From contig NZ_CP031844.2 of assembly GCF_003606345.3 (NCBI RefSeq), positions 1,240,001 to 1,304,000 on the forward strand: a stretch of DNA of 64,000 nucleotides, in the 5' to 3' direction. Positions 41,426 to 52,501 of the stretch are shown here, piece after piece. Source of the DNA: Bartonella krasnovii (GTDB lineage: Bacteria; Pseudomonadota; Alphaproteobacteria; Rhizobiales; Rhizobiaceae). Each line of letters begins with the position of its first letter. Within the stretch, counting starts at the first letter, position 1. The position numbers and the translations under genes were made by a program. The notes beneath the pieces were generated by a model. It worked only from the letters and a program-made list of their open reading frames with translations. It had not been told where the DNA came from and made no database searches.

Positions 41426-42301
41426 CTATAAGGAGTTTTTTTCGTAATATGATTCGTCTGCCAAAAGAGCTTTCACCAATTGTGCATTAATTCTATGGCC
41501 ACTACAATAAGAACGAAATAATCCAATAAAAGGGCCTCCGAGCAAAGCAGTATCACCAATCGCATCAAGCATCTTATGCCGAACAAATTCATTTTCCCAA
41601 TAAGGACCATCGGGATTTAAAATTTTGTCATTCAAACCGATAACAAGAGAATTTTCTAAAGAAGCGCCTCTTGCCTTTCCAGAAAGGCGTAATTTTTCCA
41701 CATCTTTGATAAAACCAAAAGTCCGTGCACGTGACAAATCATCGCGAAACCCTCCTGTGGTAAGATCAAAACTGAAATGTTGCCTACCAATGGCAGAAGA
41801 AGGAAAAGAAATTGTTATATCAAAACGGCGCCCATCAAATGGCAAAAGCTCTGCAAAACCATGAGATCCTTCAACCCGTAACGGCTTTTTTATCATAAAA
41901 TAAGAACGGTATACATTTTGCTGGACAATGCCAACATCTTCAAAAGCTTGGCAATATTGCCATGCAGAACCATCTAAAATAGGGATCTCATTATGCGACA
42001 CCTCAATAACAAGATTGTCTAAATTATAAGCAGCAATGGCTGCCATCAAATGTTCAATTGTTTCAACCCTTACCTCTCCATCTCCAAGCACTGTTGATAA
42101 CTCAGTTTCTCCCATTTGCGATGCATGGGCTTGAAATATTTTCTCTGTTCCATCTAATCCACAACGCTTAAAAAGAATACCACATCCAACATCAGCTGGA
42201 CAAACCTTTACCACTGACAAACAACCACTGTGAACGCCAACCCCCTTAAACATTACTGCTTTTTTAAGAGTAGACTGATATCTTGGCACCAAATTCATCA
42301 T
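41426..42301 (-). CDS. lpxC: UDP-3-O-acyl-N-acetylglucosamine deacetylase
   Basis: Zinc amidase for the first committed step of lipid A synthesis. 291 residues. Two zinc ligands are in the motifs TIEHLMAAIAAY and VRHKMLDAIGD; GVGVHSGC at the N-terminus, IPILDGSAWQYC and SRARTFGF are family blocks. Start is ATG 42301 or the ATG one codon later; no strong ribosome site is seen. A terminator separates it from ftsZ, so it probably has its own promoter. bamD follows after about 170 bases. The order ftsZ-lpxC-bamD-recN-ligA is known from other Rhizobiales. Confidence 0.95.
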   Translation of the reverse strand: MMNLVPRYQSTLKKAVMFKGVGVHSGCLSVVKVCPADVGCGILFKRCGLDGTEKIFQAHASQMGETELSTVLGDGEVRVETIEHLMAAIAAYNLDNLVIEVSHNEIPILDGSAWQYCQAFEDVGIVQQNVYRSYFMIKKPLRVEGSHGFAELLPFDGRRFDITISFPSSAIGRQHFSFDLTTGGFRDDLSRARTFGFIKDVEKLRLSGKARGASLENSLVIGLNDKILNPDGPYWENEFVRHKMLDAIGDTALLGGPFIGLFRSYCSGHRINAQLVKALLADESYYEKNSL

Positions 42302-42377
42302 ATTATTTTATTGCATTTCTTTTACATCTTTTAAAAAAATTTATAAATCTATACAAAAAGTATTCATAGTAAATAAT

Positions 42378-42410
42378 AAAAAAAACCGCTTATTATAAGC
42401 GGTTTTTTTT
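42378..42410 (-). terminator. Rho-independent terminator between ftsZ and lpxC
   Basis: AAAAACCGCTTA-TTA-TAAGCGGTTTTT, flanked by A and T runs, about 105 bases after the ftsZ stop. It marks the end of the dcw transcript. Confidence 0.88.
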
Positions 42411-42515
42411 AAAACAAAGTATTTTATCTAAAACAACAGTATATTTTACTTTATAATTTCTGTCTCATCGTTAAAGAGATCATAAAGTTTCTTACTTTTC
42501 CTCATTTTTTACCAA

Positions 42516-44288
42516 TTAATTTACCTGACGACGTAAAAACGCTGGTATTTCTAACTGATCTTCTTCACTGATAAAAGTACGCTGATCTTGTGGAACTTGA
42601 GGATGCAACTCACCAGAACGACGTGGAACATAAACAGAAGCATCTTGAGAAAGCGCCTGAGAATTTTTATTGTAAGGAGAAGATTCTTGCTGCTGTGAGG
42701 ATCTCACTGCAGGTTCCAACCTTGCTTCTTGTTCTTCATCTTCGCGATGTGTCAAGCTCTGTTTCAAACGCTGCCAAAGATTACGAGGACCTTGATCAGT
42801 CACTGACGCTCTTTGTCTGTGTCCATGAGCGACAGGAGGAAAATCCTTTAACTCAGGCATCCGCATTGGAGCACGCGCTTGCATCTGTTGCGTTTGTTTT
42901 GGTGGCACTAGCTTTTCTTTTTGCTTTACAACCCCTGTCATCTCATCAAGAACATGCGCTGTAGCCTCCATGCTCACAGGAGCCGCCATAGTTTGTTGAG
43001 AAGTACGGCTCACTTGCATACGTGGAGCATTTGATATCTGATCCTGCGCAATATTTGAACCATAAGCAACAGATTTTGTCGCACTTCGCGTCGTCATTGC
43101 TTCTGCAGGCTGTGCAAAAATTTGACTTTTAGGACGGAACTGTTCACCTGTTGACTTACCTTTTTCTATTTCAAGTGATTCAATGACTTCAACCATTGAT
43201 TCAGAACGTAAGGGCGATGACTGAACATGAAAAGAACTGTGTGAGGTTCCGGGATCATTCTTGCGTATTGAAGAGGTCGGTCTTTGAATCTGAGGCTGAG
43301 ATGGCTGAACCACATCACTAACCTCACGATCAATACCGGTAGCAACCACAGAAACACGGATAACACCTTCCAATGACTCATCATCAATGGCCCCAAAGAT
43401 CACATTCGCATCAGCATCCACTTCTTCACGAATACGATTAGCAGCTTCATCAACCTCAAAGAGAGTCATATCACGCCCGCCCGTAATAGAAATCAATAAC
43501 CCACGCGCTCCACGCATAGAAGTATCATCTAACAATGGGTTCGCAATAGCCGCTTCAGCAGCAGCCAAAGCACGCCCCTCACCAGATGCCTCACCCGTTC
43601 CCATCATGGCTCGACCCATTTCGTGCATAACAGAACGAACATCAGCAAAATCGAGGTTTATCAATCCCTCTTTAATCATCAAATCCGTAATGGAAGCAAC
43701 ACCAGAATAAAGCACTTGGTCAGCCATAGCAAAAGCATCAGCAAATGTTGTTTTATCATTTGCAATACGGAAAAGATTTTGATTGGGAATAACAATCAAT
43801 GTATCAACAGACTTTTGTAATTCTTCAATACCAGCCTCTGCTGTTTTCATACGACGAGCCCCTTCAAACTGAAATGGCTTTGTCACGACACCAACGGTCA
43901 AAATACCTTTTTCACGTGCCGCGCGAGCAACAACAGGAGCAGCCCCTGTTCCAGTACCTCCCCCCATACCAGCAGTAATAAAAACCATGTGAGAGTCTGC
44001 AAGATGATCGATAATTTCATCAATACATTCCTCTGCCGCCGCTTGTCCAACTTCTGGTAAAGCCCCAGCACCCAAACCTTCTGTCACAGCAGCACCAAGC
44101 TGGATAACACGTTCAGCCTTTGACATAGCCAAAGCCTGTGCATCCGTATTTGCAACAACAAAGTCAACTCCCTGAAGACCAGCATTAATCATATTATTCA
44201 CGGCATTCCCGCCACCACCTCCAACACCAAAAACGGTAATGCGTGGCTTCAATTCCGCGATATCTGGCCGATGCAGATTAATCGTCAT
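42516..44288 (-). CDS. ftsZ: Cell division protein FtsZ
   Basis: Tubulin-like GTPase that forms the Z ring. 590 residues. GTP-binding core: [20 protein letters not shown], the tubulin signature [13 protein letters not shown] and the T7 loop [11 protein letters not shown]. The core ends near residue 320; a long Gln/Ser/Pro-rich linker of roughly 250 residues follows, then the C-terminal peptide [11 protein letters not shown] that binds FtsA. The long linker is typical of Rhizobiales FtsZ, whereas E. coli FtsZ has 383 residues. ATG 44288 follows GAAGGAAAAG; the in-frame ATG at 44312 is less likely. Last gene of the dcw run. Confidence 0.97.
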   Translation of the reverse strand: MTINLHRPDIAELKPRITVFGVGGGGGNAVNNMINAGLQGVDFVVANTDAQALAMSKAERVIQLGAAVTEGLGAGALPEVGQAAAEECIDEIIDHLADSHMVFITAGMGGGTGTGAAPVVARAAREKGILTVGVVTKPFQFEGARRMKTAEAGIEELQKSVDTLIVIPNQNLFRIANDKTTFADAFAMADQVLYSGVASITDLMIKEGLINLDFADVRSVMHEMGRAMMGTGEASGEGRALAAAEAAIANPLLDDTSMRGARGLLISITGGRDMTLFEVDEAANRIREEVDADANVIFGAIDDESLEGVIRVSVVATGIDREVSDVVQPSQPQIQRPTSSIRKNDPGTSHSSFHVQSSPLRSESMVEVIESLEIEKGKSTGEQFRPKSQIFAQPAEAMTTRSATKSVAYGSNIAQDQISNAPRMQVSRTSQQTMAAPVSMEATAHVLDEMTGVVKQKEKLVPPKQTQQMQARAPMRMPELKDFPPVAHGHRQRASVTDQGPRNLWQRLKQSLTHREDEEQEARLEPAVRSSQQQESSPYNKNSQALSQDASVYVPRRSGELHPQVPQDQRTFISEEDQLEIPAFLRRQVN

Positions 44289-44351
44289 TTTCTTTTCCTT
44301 CTCATAAGACACCGCAAGCCAAAGCGATGAAATTTATCCAACTAGACTTAA

Positions 44352-45653
44352 CTAAAAACTCTCACGCAACCACTGACCAACACGCTGAAAATACCCACGC
44401 GTGCTCATCGATAAATGATTTCCTGCCGCCTGCATTGTTTTTTCTTCAAAACCCACCAATTGCGGATAAATTAACAACCCAACAGCAGATGTAAACGCCG
44501 CCCCTTTTGCAAGAGAAGGAAGCCTCGAAATCCCTAAAGGCCGCCCGATACGGACATTTCTTCCTAATATAGTACGTGCCATTTCTGGCAACCCTGTTAA
44601 CTGGCTTGCTCCCCCAGTTAAAATAACACGCTTACCAATGATGTGACCAAAACCAGAACGATTTAAGCAATCGCGCACCATTTCTAAAATTTCTTCAACA
44701 CGCGCACGAACGATGCGCCCAAGAACCGCGCGAGGATATTGAATTTCACGCTGTTCACTTCCAATTTCTGCTACATTAATCATTTGCCGCTCATCAGCAC
44801 TTGTTAAAAGTGCTGAACCATAAACAACTTTTAAACGTTCCGCCTCTGTTAGAGACATAGAAAATCCACGCGCAACATCAAGAGTAACATGATGCCCCCC
44901 AACTGCCAAAGCATCTGCGTGTACAAATTTCCCCTCAAAAAATACTGAAAACGTTGTTGTTCCACCACCAAAATCAATACATGCAGCCCCTAAATGCGCC
45001 TCATCATTCATTAAGACAGCAAGACCACTTGCAAAGGGAGTGGCAACCATTGCTTCAACACTCAAATGTGCACGATTAATACATGTTTCTAAATTGCGCA
45101 AAGAGGCTGTTTCTGCTGTGACCACATGTACATCGACACCAAATGTCTCTCCTGCCATGCCAATAGGATCCGAAATTCCTTTTTCTCCATCCAAGACATA
45201 AGAAACTGGAACTGAGTGCATAACATGGCGTTCAGCATCAAAAGCTTTACGCGAAACATCTGAAAAGACCATACGCATATCACGCTTAGTGACTTCACGA
45301 CCGTTCAAATGGACCTTTCCATGAATCAAAGCACTTTGTAATCGACTTGAGGAAAAATTCACAATTACTGAATCCACCACCAAACCAGCCATTTTTTCTG
45401 CTGCATCAACAGCCAAACGTATTGATTGTTCTGCTGCAAACATATCCATGACAACACCGGATTTAATACCGCGTGAACGCTGCACTCCAAAGCCTAGAAT
45501 TTCCATAGAATGCGTACGACCATGCAAATAGTGCGCATATTTCAAAGGACGCAAACAGGCAATAAGACAGACAATCTTACTTGAGCCAACATCAAGGACC
45601 GTTAAAAAACGTGTCTTACGCCCCCCCCGATGATGTGATCTGAGCAACATCAT
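44352..45653 (-). CDS. ftsA: Cell division protein FtsA
   Basis: Actin-like membrane tether for FtsZ and activator of septal synthesis. 433 residues. The actin-fold phosphate-1 motif is LDVGSSKIVCLIA; IDFGGGTTTFSVFFEGKF is phosphate 2, and ILTGGASQLTGLPE is the adenosine motif. The C-terminal amphipathic membrane helix is seen in YFQRVGQWLRESF. Its ATG overlaps the ftsQ stop (ATGA-type, four bases). Confidence 0.96.
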   Translation of the reverse strand: MMLLRSHHRGGRKTRFLTVLDVGSSKIVCLIACLRPLKYAHYLHGRTHSMEILGFGVQRSRGIKSGVVMDMFAAEQSIRLAVDAAEKMAGLVVDSVIVNFSSSRLQSALIHGKVHLNGREVTKRDMRMVFSDVSRKAFDAERHVMHSVPVSYVLDGEKGISDPIGMAGETFGVDVHVVTAETASLRNLETCINRAHLSVEAMVATPFASGLAVLMNDEAHLGAACIDFGGGTTTFSVFFEGKFVHADALAVGGHHVTLDVARGFSMSLTEAERLKVVYGSALLTSADERQMINVAEIGSEQREIQYPRAVLGRIVRARVEEILEMVRDCLNRSGFGHIIGKRVILTGGASQLTGLPEMARTILGRNVRIGRPLGISRLPSLAKGAAFTSAVGLLIYPQLVGFEEKTMQAAGNHLSMSTRGYFQRVGQWLRESF

Positions 45654-46561
45654 GGGTTTCCTACCTTTCGCGCCTTTAAAATACGTTCTTCTTCTGCAAC
45701 ACGAGCTTGATAACGCTCCAACGTTTCATCTGATAAAGAAACAGTAATTCGATCAGCAAGACGTAAATCAATATTGAGAATATCGCGTGATAAAAGATCT
45801 TGCATTGTACCAGATGAAACAAGAGAGGAAAGTCTTTCAATGGCATCATTTTCTGGCAACATAACACGCATTCCATTATCCAAAACCAGATCCCAACGCC
45901 GATCACCTACCCGCACAAAAGCACGAACACGATCATACACTTGCCGATAAACTGACAGCGCTTGAATAAATCCTTTAGCTGCATTTTGCGCACCCTGCCC
46001 AACCACAAGAGGCAAACCCCGAACAACTTCTCCTTTAAAAGGAACAATAACACGCCCCGTATGATCAACAATATCCATTATACTATCATGTTGCCAAATA
46101 GCATAAGGCTCACGCTCCACGATGGAAATACGCATTCTATTGGGATAAATTTTCTGAACATTTGCCGATTGAACCCAAGCCTGTTTTTCCAAAAGAGAAC
46201 GTGCTCTTTCAACATCAAAAGTGAATATAGAAGGCGCAACATCAAGTTCTAAAATTTTCAAAATATCTCGTTTTGTCAAACGCTTATTACCACTGATATC
46301 AACATCAACGACCACAAAACCACTATCCGATATAATCGTGTTTACGATCATAGCCATCTGACCACTTGATGAAAGTCCATAAAAAGCTGTCACAAAGAAA
46401 AACCATACAACAGCAAAAGAGCCGAAATGGCGTGGAATATGAATGTTGAAAAAAGCAAACTCAAACATAAACCGAAGAAAACGACGATAAAGACGTGGCA
46501 AAGCCGGCACTGAAAGCACCTCCATCGGAACATTTATTTTATTAACATTCAACGCATACAT
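45650..46561 (-). CDS. ftsQ: Cell division protein FtsQ
   Basis: Bitopic divisome protein that links early and late division proteins. 303 residues: cytoplasmic N-terminus, one membrane segment at about residues 45-65 ([20 protein letters not shown]), a POTRA domain ([21 protein letters not shown]) and a beta domain. I start at ATG 46561 because GGAGGACG precedes it; an upstream in-frame start would overlap ddl further. As chosen it overlaps the end of ddl by 13 bases. Confidence 0.93.
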   Translation of the reverse strand: MYALNVNKINVPMEVLSVPALPRLYRRFLRFMFEFAFFNIHIPRHFGSFAVVWFFFVTAFYGLSSSGQMAMIVNTIISDSGFVVVDVDISGNKRLTKRDILKILELDVAPSIFTFDVERARSLLEKQAWVQSANVQKIYPNRMRISIVEREPYAIWQHDSIMDIVDHTGRVIVPFKGEVVRGLPLVVGQGAQNAAKGFIQALSVYRQVYDRVRAFVRVGDRRWDLVLDNGMRVMLPENDAIERLSSLVSSGTMQDLLSRDILNIDLRLADRITVSLSDETLERYQARVAEEERILKARKVGNP

Positions 46562-47469
46562 GATGCGTCCTCCACCATCCATTGAACAATATCGCCGTAA
46601 GTACGGCCGCTCGCTTTTGCAATATCAGGAAGAAGAGACGTCGATGTCATACCGGGTTGCGTATTAATTTCAAGCCAAACCAATTCTCCTGTTTTCTCAT
46701 CAAAACGAAAATCAGAACGGCTAACACCTCGACACCCTATCGCCTGATGGGCTGCTAAAGACATTCTTTGCACACTTTGGTAAATATTTAGTGAAAGTTG
46801 TGCAGGACAAATGTGAAGAGAACCACCTGTCTTATATTTTGAGTCATAATCGTAGAACTGAAAATGCGGATCAGGAAGAATTTCACACACATCCAGCACT
46901 TCATTACCTAAAACAGCACAAGTCAATTCACGACCAGGAATATATTTTTCAACCATCACCTCATCGGCATATCCCCACTCAACTCCCCCAATACTATGCG
47001 GTGGTACAGCTTCATTTTCCTGGACAATGACAACACCAAAACTTGATCCTTCACACACAGGTTTAATAACATAAGGAGGCTCCATGGGATGCACCTGCCC
47101 AACAGCAAAACGGTTCATAATACGAGAAGGAGCAACACAAACCCCAACACTTGCAACAATAATTTTTGCACGCCCCTTATCCATAGCCAAAGCAGATGCC
47201 ATCACACCAGAATGGGTATAAGGAATTTTTAAATATTCAAGAATTCCCTGAATCCGACCATCTTCACCAAATGGACCATGCAATGCATTGAAAGCAATAT
47301 CGGGCTGCAACCGTTCAAGAACAGAAGCAATATGAGTGTCAACATCCACGCGGCTCACGCGATACCCTTGTGCCTCAAGAACATCAGCACAAGCCACCCC
47401 TGAAGATAAACTTACAGAGCGTTCAGAAGAAAAACCTCCCATTAACACAGCTATATGTTTATCTTTCAT
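46549..47469 (-). CDS. ddlB: D-alanine--D-alanine ligase
   Basis: ATP-grasp enzyme that makes D-Ala-D-Ala for the pentapeptide. 306 residues. N-terminal [30 protein letters not shown], the ATP-binding [28 protein letters not shown] and the metal site [13 protein letters not shown] are in order. A 238-base gap separates it from murB upstream, so a promoter for ddl-ftsQ-ftsA-ftsZ may lie there. The gene is a single copy in this window. Confidence 0.96.
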   Translation of the reverse strand: MKDKHIAVLMGGFSSERSVSLSSGVACADVLEAQGYRVSRVDVDTHIASVLERLQPDIAFNALHGPFGEDGRIQGILEYLKIPYTHSGVMASALAMDKGRAKIIVASVGVCVAPSRIMNRFAVGQVHPMEPPYVIKPVCEGSSFGVVIVQENEAVPPHSIGGVEWGYADEVMVEKYIPGRELTCAVLGNEVLDVCEILPDPHFQFYDYDSKYKTGGSLHICPAQLSLNIYQSVQRMSLAAHQAIGCRGVSRSDFRFDEKTGELVWLEINTQPGMTSTSLLPDIAKASGRTYGDIVQWMVEDASCMR

Positions 47470-47707
47470 AATAAATCACCCTCTTTCGCATACTATATGT
47501 AGCCTATATAGAAGACATCAGTACCACATACAGAAAAAACACAGTTTATCCTTGCGAATCAATAACCTAGCATTTCGCATAATGAATCAGACTCAAAAGC
47601 CTGATGCAAGATATTCTTTGTTAATTTATTGATTCTTAATGGAATTTTTTTATTATCTCTTTGAAATGACTCAATTTTTTATTTGCACTTTTTTAGTGAA
47701 CAATAAA

Positions 47708-48685
47708 TCAATGAAATGGATCAAAAGGAGAAACACTTCGACCCTGCTCAAATTGACCAATACGCTCTATTTCCCATTGTAAAAGGTGAGCCGAATGTGC
47801 AAAAACACGCGCACGCACTGTTTCTCCCAACACTTCAAGATCATAGCCGGTTGCTTGCCCTGTATTAATCATAAAATTACAGTGCATTTCACTCATTTGA
47901 GCGCCACCAACTCGTAAACCTCGACACCCTGCTTCATCAATCATACGCCATGCGGATGTATCTTTAGGATTTTTAAAAGTTGACCCCCCTGTCTTTTCAC
48001 GAATAGGTTGTACAGTTTCTCTATGGAGAGCAACTTCATCCATAGCAGCACGAATAGCATCTTTATGACCAGGTTCCCCTTCCAACAAAGCAGCCGTAAA
48101 AATAAAATCTTTAGGAATATCACAATGACGATAGGAGTAATGCATATCTTTTAAACTCAAGATATGACGTTGTCCCTTACGATCCAGCGCATAGACCTCA
48201 ACAACACGTGCTGCGGTTTCAACACCATTTGCACCCGCATTCATTTTGAGAGCTCCTCCAAGACCACCAGGAATACCATGATAAAAATGGAAACCTGCAA
48301 TTTCGGCCTTTAAAGCAGCGGCAGCTAAATGTTTATCCGCTGTACCAGCGCCAACTAAAAAGCTTTTTGAAGAAACTTGCTGTACTTGCCCAAAATTTTT
48401 GGGTGAAAGACGAATCACAACCCCAGGAACGCCCCCGTCACGCACCAGAAGATTAGAACCAATACCTACAATTGTTACAGGAACAGTTTCAGGCAAATTT
48501 TGAAGAAAGAGAGCTAAATCTTCTTCATCAACAGGCTGATAAAAAAGCTCTGCCAACCCACCGGTGCGAAACCATGTCACCTTACGCATCTCAACATTAG
48601 GGGTAAGTTTACCTCTTATACCACCCAACAGCGGCTGCAATTGCGCCAATAGCGCTTCACCATCAATGTGCTGAAAATTTATCAT
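47708..48685 (-). CDS. murB: UDP-N-acetylenolpyruvoylglucosamine reductase
   Basis: FAD/NADPH enzyme that completes UDP-MurNAc. FAD-binding blocks are [14 protein letters not shown] and [19 protein letters not shown]; the substrate block GGSTFKNP with the proton-donor Ser, and a C-terminal part as in type I MurB, follow. Start is ATG 48685 ([10 protein letters not shown], 325 residues) or ATG 48691, both behind GGGACTTG; the long upstream extension lies inside murC and is not real. It overlaps the 3' end of murC by about 23 bases. Confidence 0.94.
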   Translation of the reverse strand: MINFQHIDGEALLAQLQPLLGGIRGKLTPNVEMRKVTWFRTGGLAELFYQPVDEEDLALFLQNLPETVPVTIVGIGSNLLVRDGGVPGVVIRLSPKNFGQVQQVSSKSFLVGAGTADKHLAAAALKAEIAGFHFYHGIPGGLGGALKMNAGANGVETAARVVEVYALDRKGQRHILSLKDMHYSYRHCDIPKDFIFTAALLEGEPGHKDAIRAAMDEVALHRETVQPIREKTGGSTFKNPKDTSAWRMIDEAGCRGLRVGGAQMSEMHCNFMINTGQATGYDLEVLGETVRARVFAHSAHLLQWEIERIGQFEQGRSVSPFDPFH

Positions 48686-50090
48686 GATCATCAAGTCCCG
48701 ACAACTGATGAGGCAACGCACAAGCCCATTGTGTAATATTGCCAGCACCAAGAAAAACAACATAGTCCTCTGCCTGAGCAAATTTTGAGACAAGAGATAC
48801 AACATCTTCCAGACCGTGTATCAAGCGCACATCACGATGACCTGCCATTTTAATATGTTCTACCAATTCTTGCGAACCAACCCCTACAATAGGCTCTTCT
48901 CCAGCCGCATAAACAGGGGCAATCAACACTGTATCAGCATCATTAAAACAAGCAGCAAACTCATCAAATAAATGATACAAACGCGAATAACGATGGGGCT
49001 GTGCAATGGCAATGACACGCCCTTTTGCACTCTCACGCGCCGCACGCAAAACAGCTTTTATTTCAACAGGGTGATGTCCATAATCATCAAATATTTCAAT
49101 GCCACGCCAACTTCCAGTTCGTGTAAAACGCCGTTTTACGCCTCCAAATTCCGCTAAACCCTTCTTTATTAATTCATTTGAAATACCAAGTTCATGCGCA
49201 ATCGCTATCGCTGCTGTTGCATTGGCAACATTATGCTCTCCTGCCATGGGCAAAAGCAAATTTTTCAACTCAATCGTCCTTCCTGTCTTGCGTGAACGAA
49301 CAAGAACATCAAAATACGTTTTTTGACCATCCATCGAAAGATTAAGAAAACGAACATCCGCTTGTGGATTTGCACCATAAGTAATCACCCAACGATCATC
49401 AATACGACCCGCCAATGACTGAACCTCTGGATGATCAAGACACAAAACAGCGAAACCATAAAAAGGGACATTTTCGACGAATTGTCGAAAAGCCTCACGC
49501 ACAGCATCAAAACTTCCATAATGATCCAAATGCTCAGCATCAATATTGGTAACAACAGCAATATCAGCAGGCAACTTTAAAAATGTTCCATCGCTTTCAT
49601 CAGCTTCAACAATCATCCAATCGCCCTCTCCCGTACGAGAATTCGTACCATAGGCATTAATAATACCGCCATTAATCACCACTGGATCAAAACGACCAGC
49701 ATCAAGAAGCGCTGCAACCATTGATGTAGTCGTTGTTTTACCATGTGTACCACCTACCGCAATTGCGCGCCGGAATCGCATCAATTCCGCCAGCATTTCT
49801 GCACGTCTGACAAGCGGCAAATGTCTTTCTTTTGCAGCAATATACTCAGGATTTGTTTTTTTAACGGCAGTAGAAAAAACAACAACCTCTGCATTTCCTA
49901 AATTTTTAGCACAATGACCGATATGAACATTAATTCCTTTTCTCCGTAAACGTTCAACATTGGCACTCTCAATTTGATCGGACCCTTGAACTTTATAGCC
50001 AAGATTATAAAAAACCTCCGCAATTCCACTCATACCAATCCCCCCGATTCCAATAAAATGGATAACGCCTATATCAAGTGGCATTTTCAT
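48663..50090 (-). CDS. murC: UDP-N-acetylmuramate--L-alanine ligase
   Basis: Adds L-Ala to UDP-MurNAc. 475 residues. [15 protein letters not shown] is the N-terminal UDP-binding loop; the ATP loop is [39 protein letters not shown] and [11 protein letters not shown] complete the Mur ligase pattern. ATG 50090 has GAGGAGC about eight bases upstream. It overlaps the end of murG by 17 bases. Confidence 0.96.
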   Translation of the reverse strand: MKMPLDIGVIHFIGIGGIGMSGIAEVFYNLGYKVQGSDQIESANVERLRRKGINVHIGHCAKNLGNAEVVVFSTAVKKTNPEYIAAKERHLPLVRRAEMLAELMRFRRAIAVGGTHGKTTTTSMVAALLDAGRFDPVVINGGIINAYGTNSRTGEGDWMIVEADESDGTFLKLPADIAVVTNIDAEHLDHYGSFDAVREAFRQFVENVPFYGFAVLCLDHPEVQSLAGRIDDRWVITYGANPQADVRFLNLSMDGQKTYFDVLVRSRKTGRTIELKNLLLPMAGEHNVANATAAIAIAHELGISNELIKKGLAEFGGVKRRFTRTGSWRGIEIFDDYGHHPVEIKAVLRAARESAKGRVIAIAQPHRYSRLYHLFDEFAACFNDADTVLIAPVYAAGEEPIVGVGSQELVEHIKMAGHRDVRLIHGLEDVVSLVSKFAQAEDYVVFLGAGNITQWACALPHQLSGLDDHDKFSAH

Positions 50091-51210
50091 CAAAAAGCTC
50101 CTCTTTTATATCTGACAACAATCGCCCTGCAATTAAGGATTCAGCCATATCAGCAAGGCACCGAGTTGCATGAGGTTGCCCAACTTTTTTTGCAGCAAGC
50201 GCTTGTTTTTCCAATAAATGGGGTGCACAACAAGCTTGCATTAGAAGAGCAGAAAGCTTTTGTGCATTTAAATCTTTTTCTAATATAATTTGCGCACCAC
50301 CCACACGTGCAAGAAGAGCAGCGTTGGCAGACTGATCATGATCCAAAGCATGAGGATAAGGAACAAGCAAAGCAGGTCGACCAATCACCGCTATCTCACA
50401 AACCGATGAAGCCCCAGCACGCGACAAAATAAAATGGGCGTGTGCCATACGTTCAGCCATATCATCAAAGAAAGGAGCAACTTCAGCTTGTATGCCCATA
50501 TCGCAATAAGTTTTAATCAATTCTTCAGCGTCACCACGAATTTGCTGTACAATCTTTAAGCGTTTACGGTTCTGATCATCGAGCAAAGCAATCGCTTCTG
50601 GAACAATATGTGAAAAAAAAGAAGCCCCTTGACTACCCCCAAAAATCAAAAAATAAAACGGCTCATCACCTATAGAAGGCTGATAGGAAATTTCAGCCGC
50701 CTTCAACACAGCCTCACGCACTGGATTCCCCGTTAAAAGCGTTTTATGAGCATAAGGACCATGTGGTGATAACAAACCACCAGCGATTGCACGCACAAAA
50801 ATTGCCAACACTCGGTTAGCACGCCCCATAACGGCATTTTGCTCATGAATAAATGTTACACGCCGCATTAAGGCCGCAATAAAAAGAGGAGGAAAACTCG
50901 GATACCCCCCAAAACCGCCAACCAGAACAGGACGTAATTTATAAAACAGCCCCAACGATTGCCCCATACCTCTAAGCAAAGACCAAAATGTTTTTATCAA
51001 AGCAAAAGGATGGCATCGTGTAAACGTTGCCGATGAAACGATATGTGTATGCTCTTTATCAAAGCTGCGGACAAAAGATCGCGCTCTTTCATCTGTTATT
51101 AAATGAACATCATATCCACGCCATCTTAATTCAACAGCAAGGGCTTCAGCAGGAAAAAGATGTCCACCTGTCCCCCCCGCCACCAAAACAATAACTTTTT
51201 TATCATTCAT
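50074..51210 (-). CDS. murG: Lipid II synthase MurG (GlcNAc transferase)
   Basis: Peripheral inner-membrane glycosyltransferase (GT28) that converts lipid I to lipid II. 378 residues. The glycine-rich loop [17 protein letters not shown] is at the N-terminus; [29 protein letters not shown] and the donor-binding [15 protein letters not shown] follow. The start at ATG 51210 overlaps the ftsW stop by four bases (ATGA) and fits the family; the longer frame upstream lies inside ftsW. Confidence 0.96.
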   Translation of the reverse strand: MNDKKVIVLVAGGTGGHLFPAEALAVELRWRGYDVHLITDERARSFVRSFDKEHTHIVSSATFTRCHPFALIKTFWSLLRGMGQSLGLFYKLRPVLVGGFGGYPSFPPLFIAALMRRVTFIHEQNAVMGRANRVLAIFVRAIAGGLLSPHGPYAHKTLLTGNPVREAVLKAAEISYQPSIGDEPFYFLIFGGSQGASFFSHIVPEAIALLDDQNRKRLKIVQQIRGDAEELIKTYCDMGIQAEVAPFFDDMAERMAHAHFILSRAGASSVCEIAVIGRPALLVPYPHALDHDQSANAALLARVGGAQIILEKDLNAQKLSALLMQACCAPHLLEKQALAAKKVGQPHATRCLADMAESLIAGRLLSDIKEELFDENAT

Positions 51211-52355
51211 GAAGAGGTATCCAAGACAGAAGAAGAAAAAGCTGAAAGACGGGATTCTGGCCAACGACGTGTTAAACTGAGTAAAATTCCCATTGAAAAC
51301 GCAATTGCCACCATTGATGAACCACCATAAGAAATAAACGGCAATGTCATGCCTTTGGGAGGGATTAAGTGAAGATTAACAGCCATATTAATCGCTGATT
51401 GAAAGCCTATCATCATGGCTATGCCCGTAATACCTAGACGTATAAAGGAATCACGCGTATTCATAGCTATATACAATGAACGCATAACGATAAAGCCAAA
51501 AAGCATCATAATTAACAAACAAAGAATAATACCATATTCCTCAGCAGCAACAGAAAATACAAAATCTGTATGGCTATCAGGAATGATACGTTTTACTGTT
51601 CCCTCTCCAGGACCTTGCCCAAACCAACCACCATTTAAAATAGCCTCACGTCCTACATCCACTTGGAAGGTATCTCCTTCCCCTGTCAAAAAACCATTGA
51701 TACGATCGCGCACATGAGGCAGAAAAAGATAAGCAAGAATAATTCCTACAACGCCCAAAATGAGAAAGAAAAAAATAACCATAAGAGGCACACCAGCAAT
51801 AAAAAAAAGCCCTCCCCATGTTGCACTTATTAAAATTGTTTGTCCAATATCAGGCTGTAAAACCAGAAGAACACAACAAATAGCATAAAGTAGAGTTGCT
51901 AACATGTAACCTGGAATTCCCCTCTTGCGTATCTGTTCTGAAAAAAGCCAAGCGGATATCACCACAAAAGCCGGCTTCATAAACTCTGAAGCTTGTACAG
52001 AAAAACCAAAGAGCAAAATCCACCGCCGTGCTCCCTTTAATTCAGGCCCCCAAAATAAGGTTGCAACCATAAGAGCAAGCGTTACAATGAGCAAAAGTGC
52101 ACATAAACGACGAATATTAGGAAGCGAAAAAAAGGAAATAGTAACCATCGTAAAAAATGCTGAAATGCTAAAAATGATATGCCAGCGAACAAAATAAAAA
52201 CTATCAGAAATTCCGATTTTTTTTGCAATAGTGGGACTCGCAGCAAAAGACAACATAATGCCAATCCCCATTAAAATTAAACAAGCCGCGAAAATAGAGC
52301 GATCAATTGTCCACCACCAATTCGCAATTGGATCTCTATCTGCACGCGTAATCAT
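51207..52355 (-). CDS. ftsW: Septal peptidoglycan polymerase FtsW (SEDS family)
   Basis: Ten-helix SEDS glycosyltransferase that polymerises lipid II with FtsI. 382 residues. Family blocks: FSFAASP region in helix 1, WWTIDRSIFAACLILMGIG, the long loop with WGPELKGARRWI and QASEFMKPAFVV, and near the end PPKGMTLPFISYGGSSM. The catalytic Asp equivalent is probably in the loop around VGREAILNGGWFGQGPGEG. A 146-base gap separates it from murD upstream. Confidence 0.95.
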   Translation of the reverse strand: MITRADRDPIANWWWTIDRSIFAACLILMGIGIMLSFAASPTIAKKIGISDSFYFVRWHIIFSISAFFTMVTISFFSLPNIRRLCALLLIVTLALMVATLFWGPELKGARRWILLFGFSVQASEFMKPAFVVISAWLFSEQIRKRGIPGYMLATLLYAICCVLLVLQPDIGQTILISATWGGLFFIAGVPLMVIFFFLILGVVGIILAYLFLPHVRDRINGFLTGEGDTFQVDVGREAILNGGWFGQGPGEGTVKRIIPDSHTDFVFSVAAEEYGIILCLLIMMLFGFIVMRSLYIAMNTRDSFIRLGITGIAMMIGFQSAINMAVNLHLIPPKGMTLPFISYGGSSMVAIAFSMGILLSLTRRWPESRLSAFSSSVLDTSS

Positions 52356-52501
52356 TTATATCCACCTTATCTGTTTTATAAATTATCTCAAAGTGATAAG
52401 GTTCCCCCAACCTGTCCACAAACACTTTAAAAATAAATTACACAAAAAAAGATTCCGGAGTCTTAACGCAAAATATTTTTTATTATAAGTAATGCCTCTT
52501 G

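Noticed and set aside
48685..48805. N-terminal extension of murB
   Set aside because: It lies inside murC, lacks a ribosome site and has no counterpart in the MurB family.
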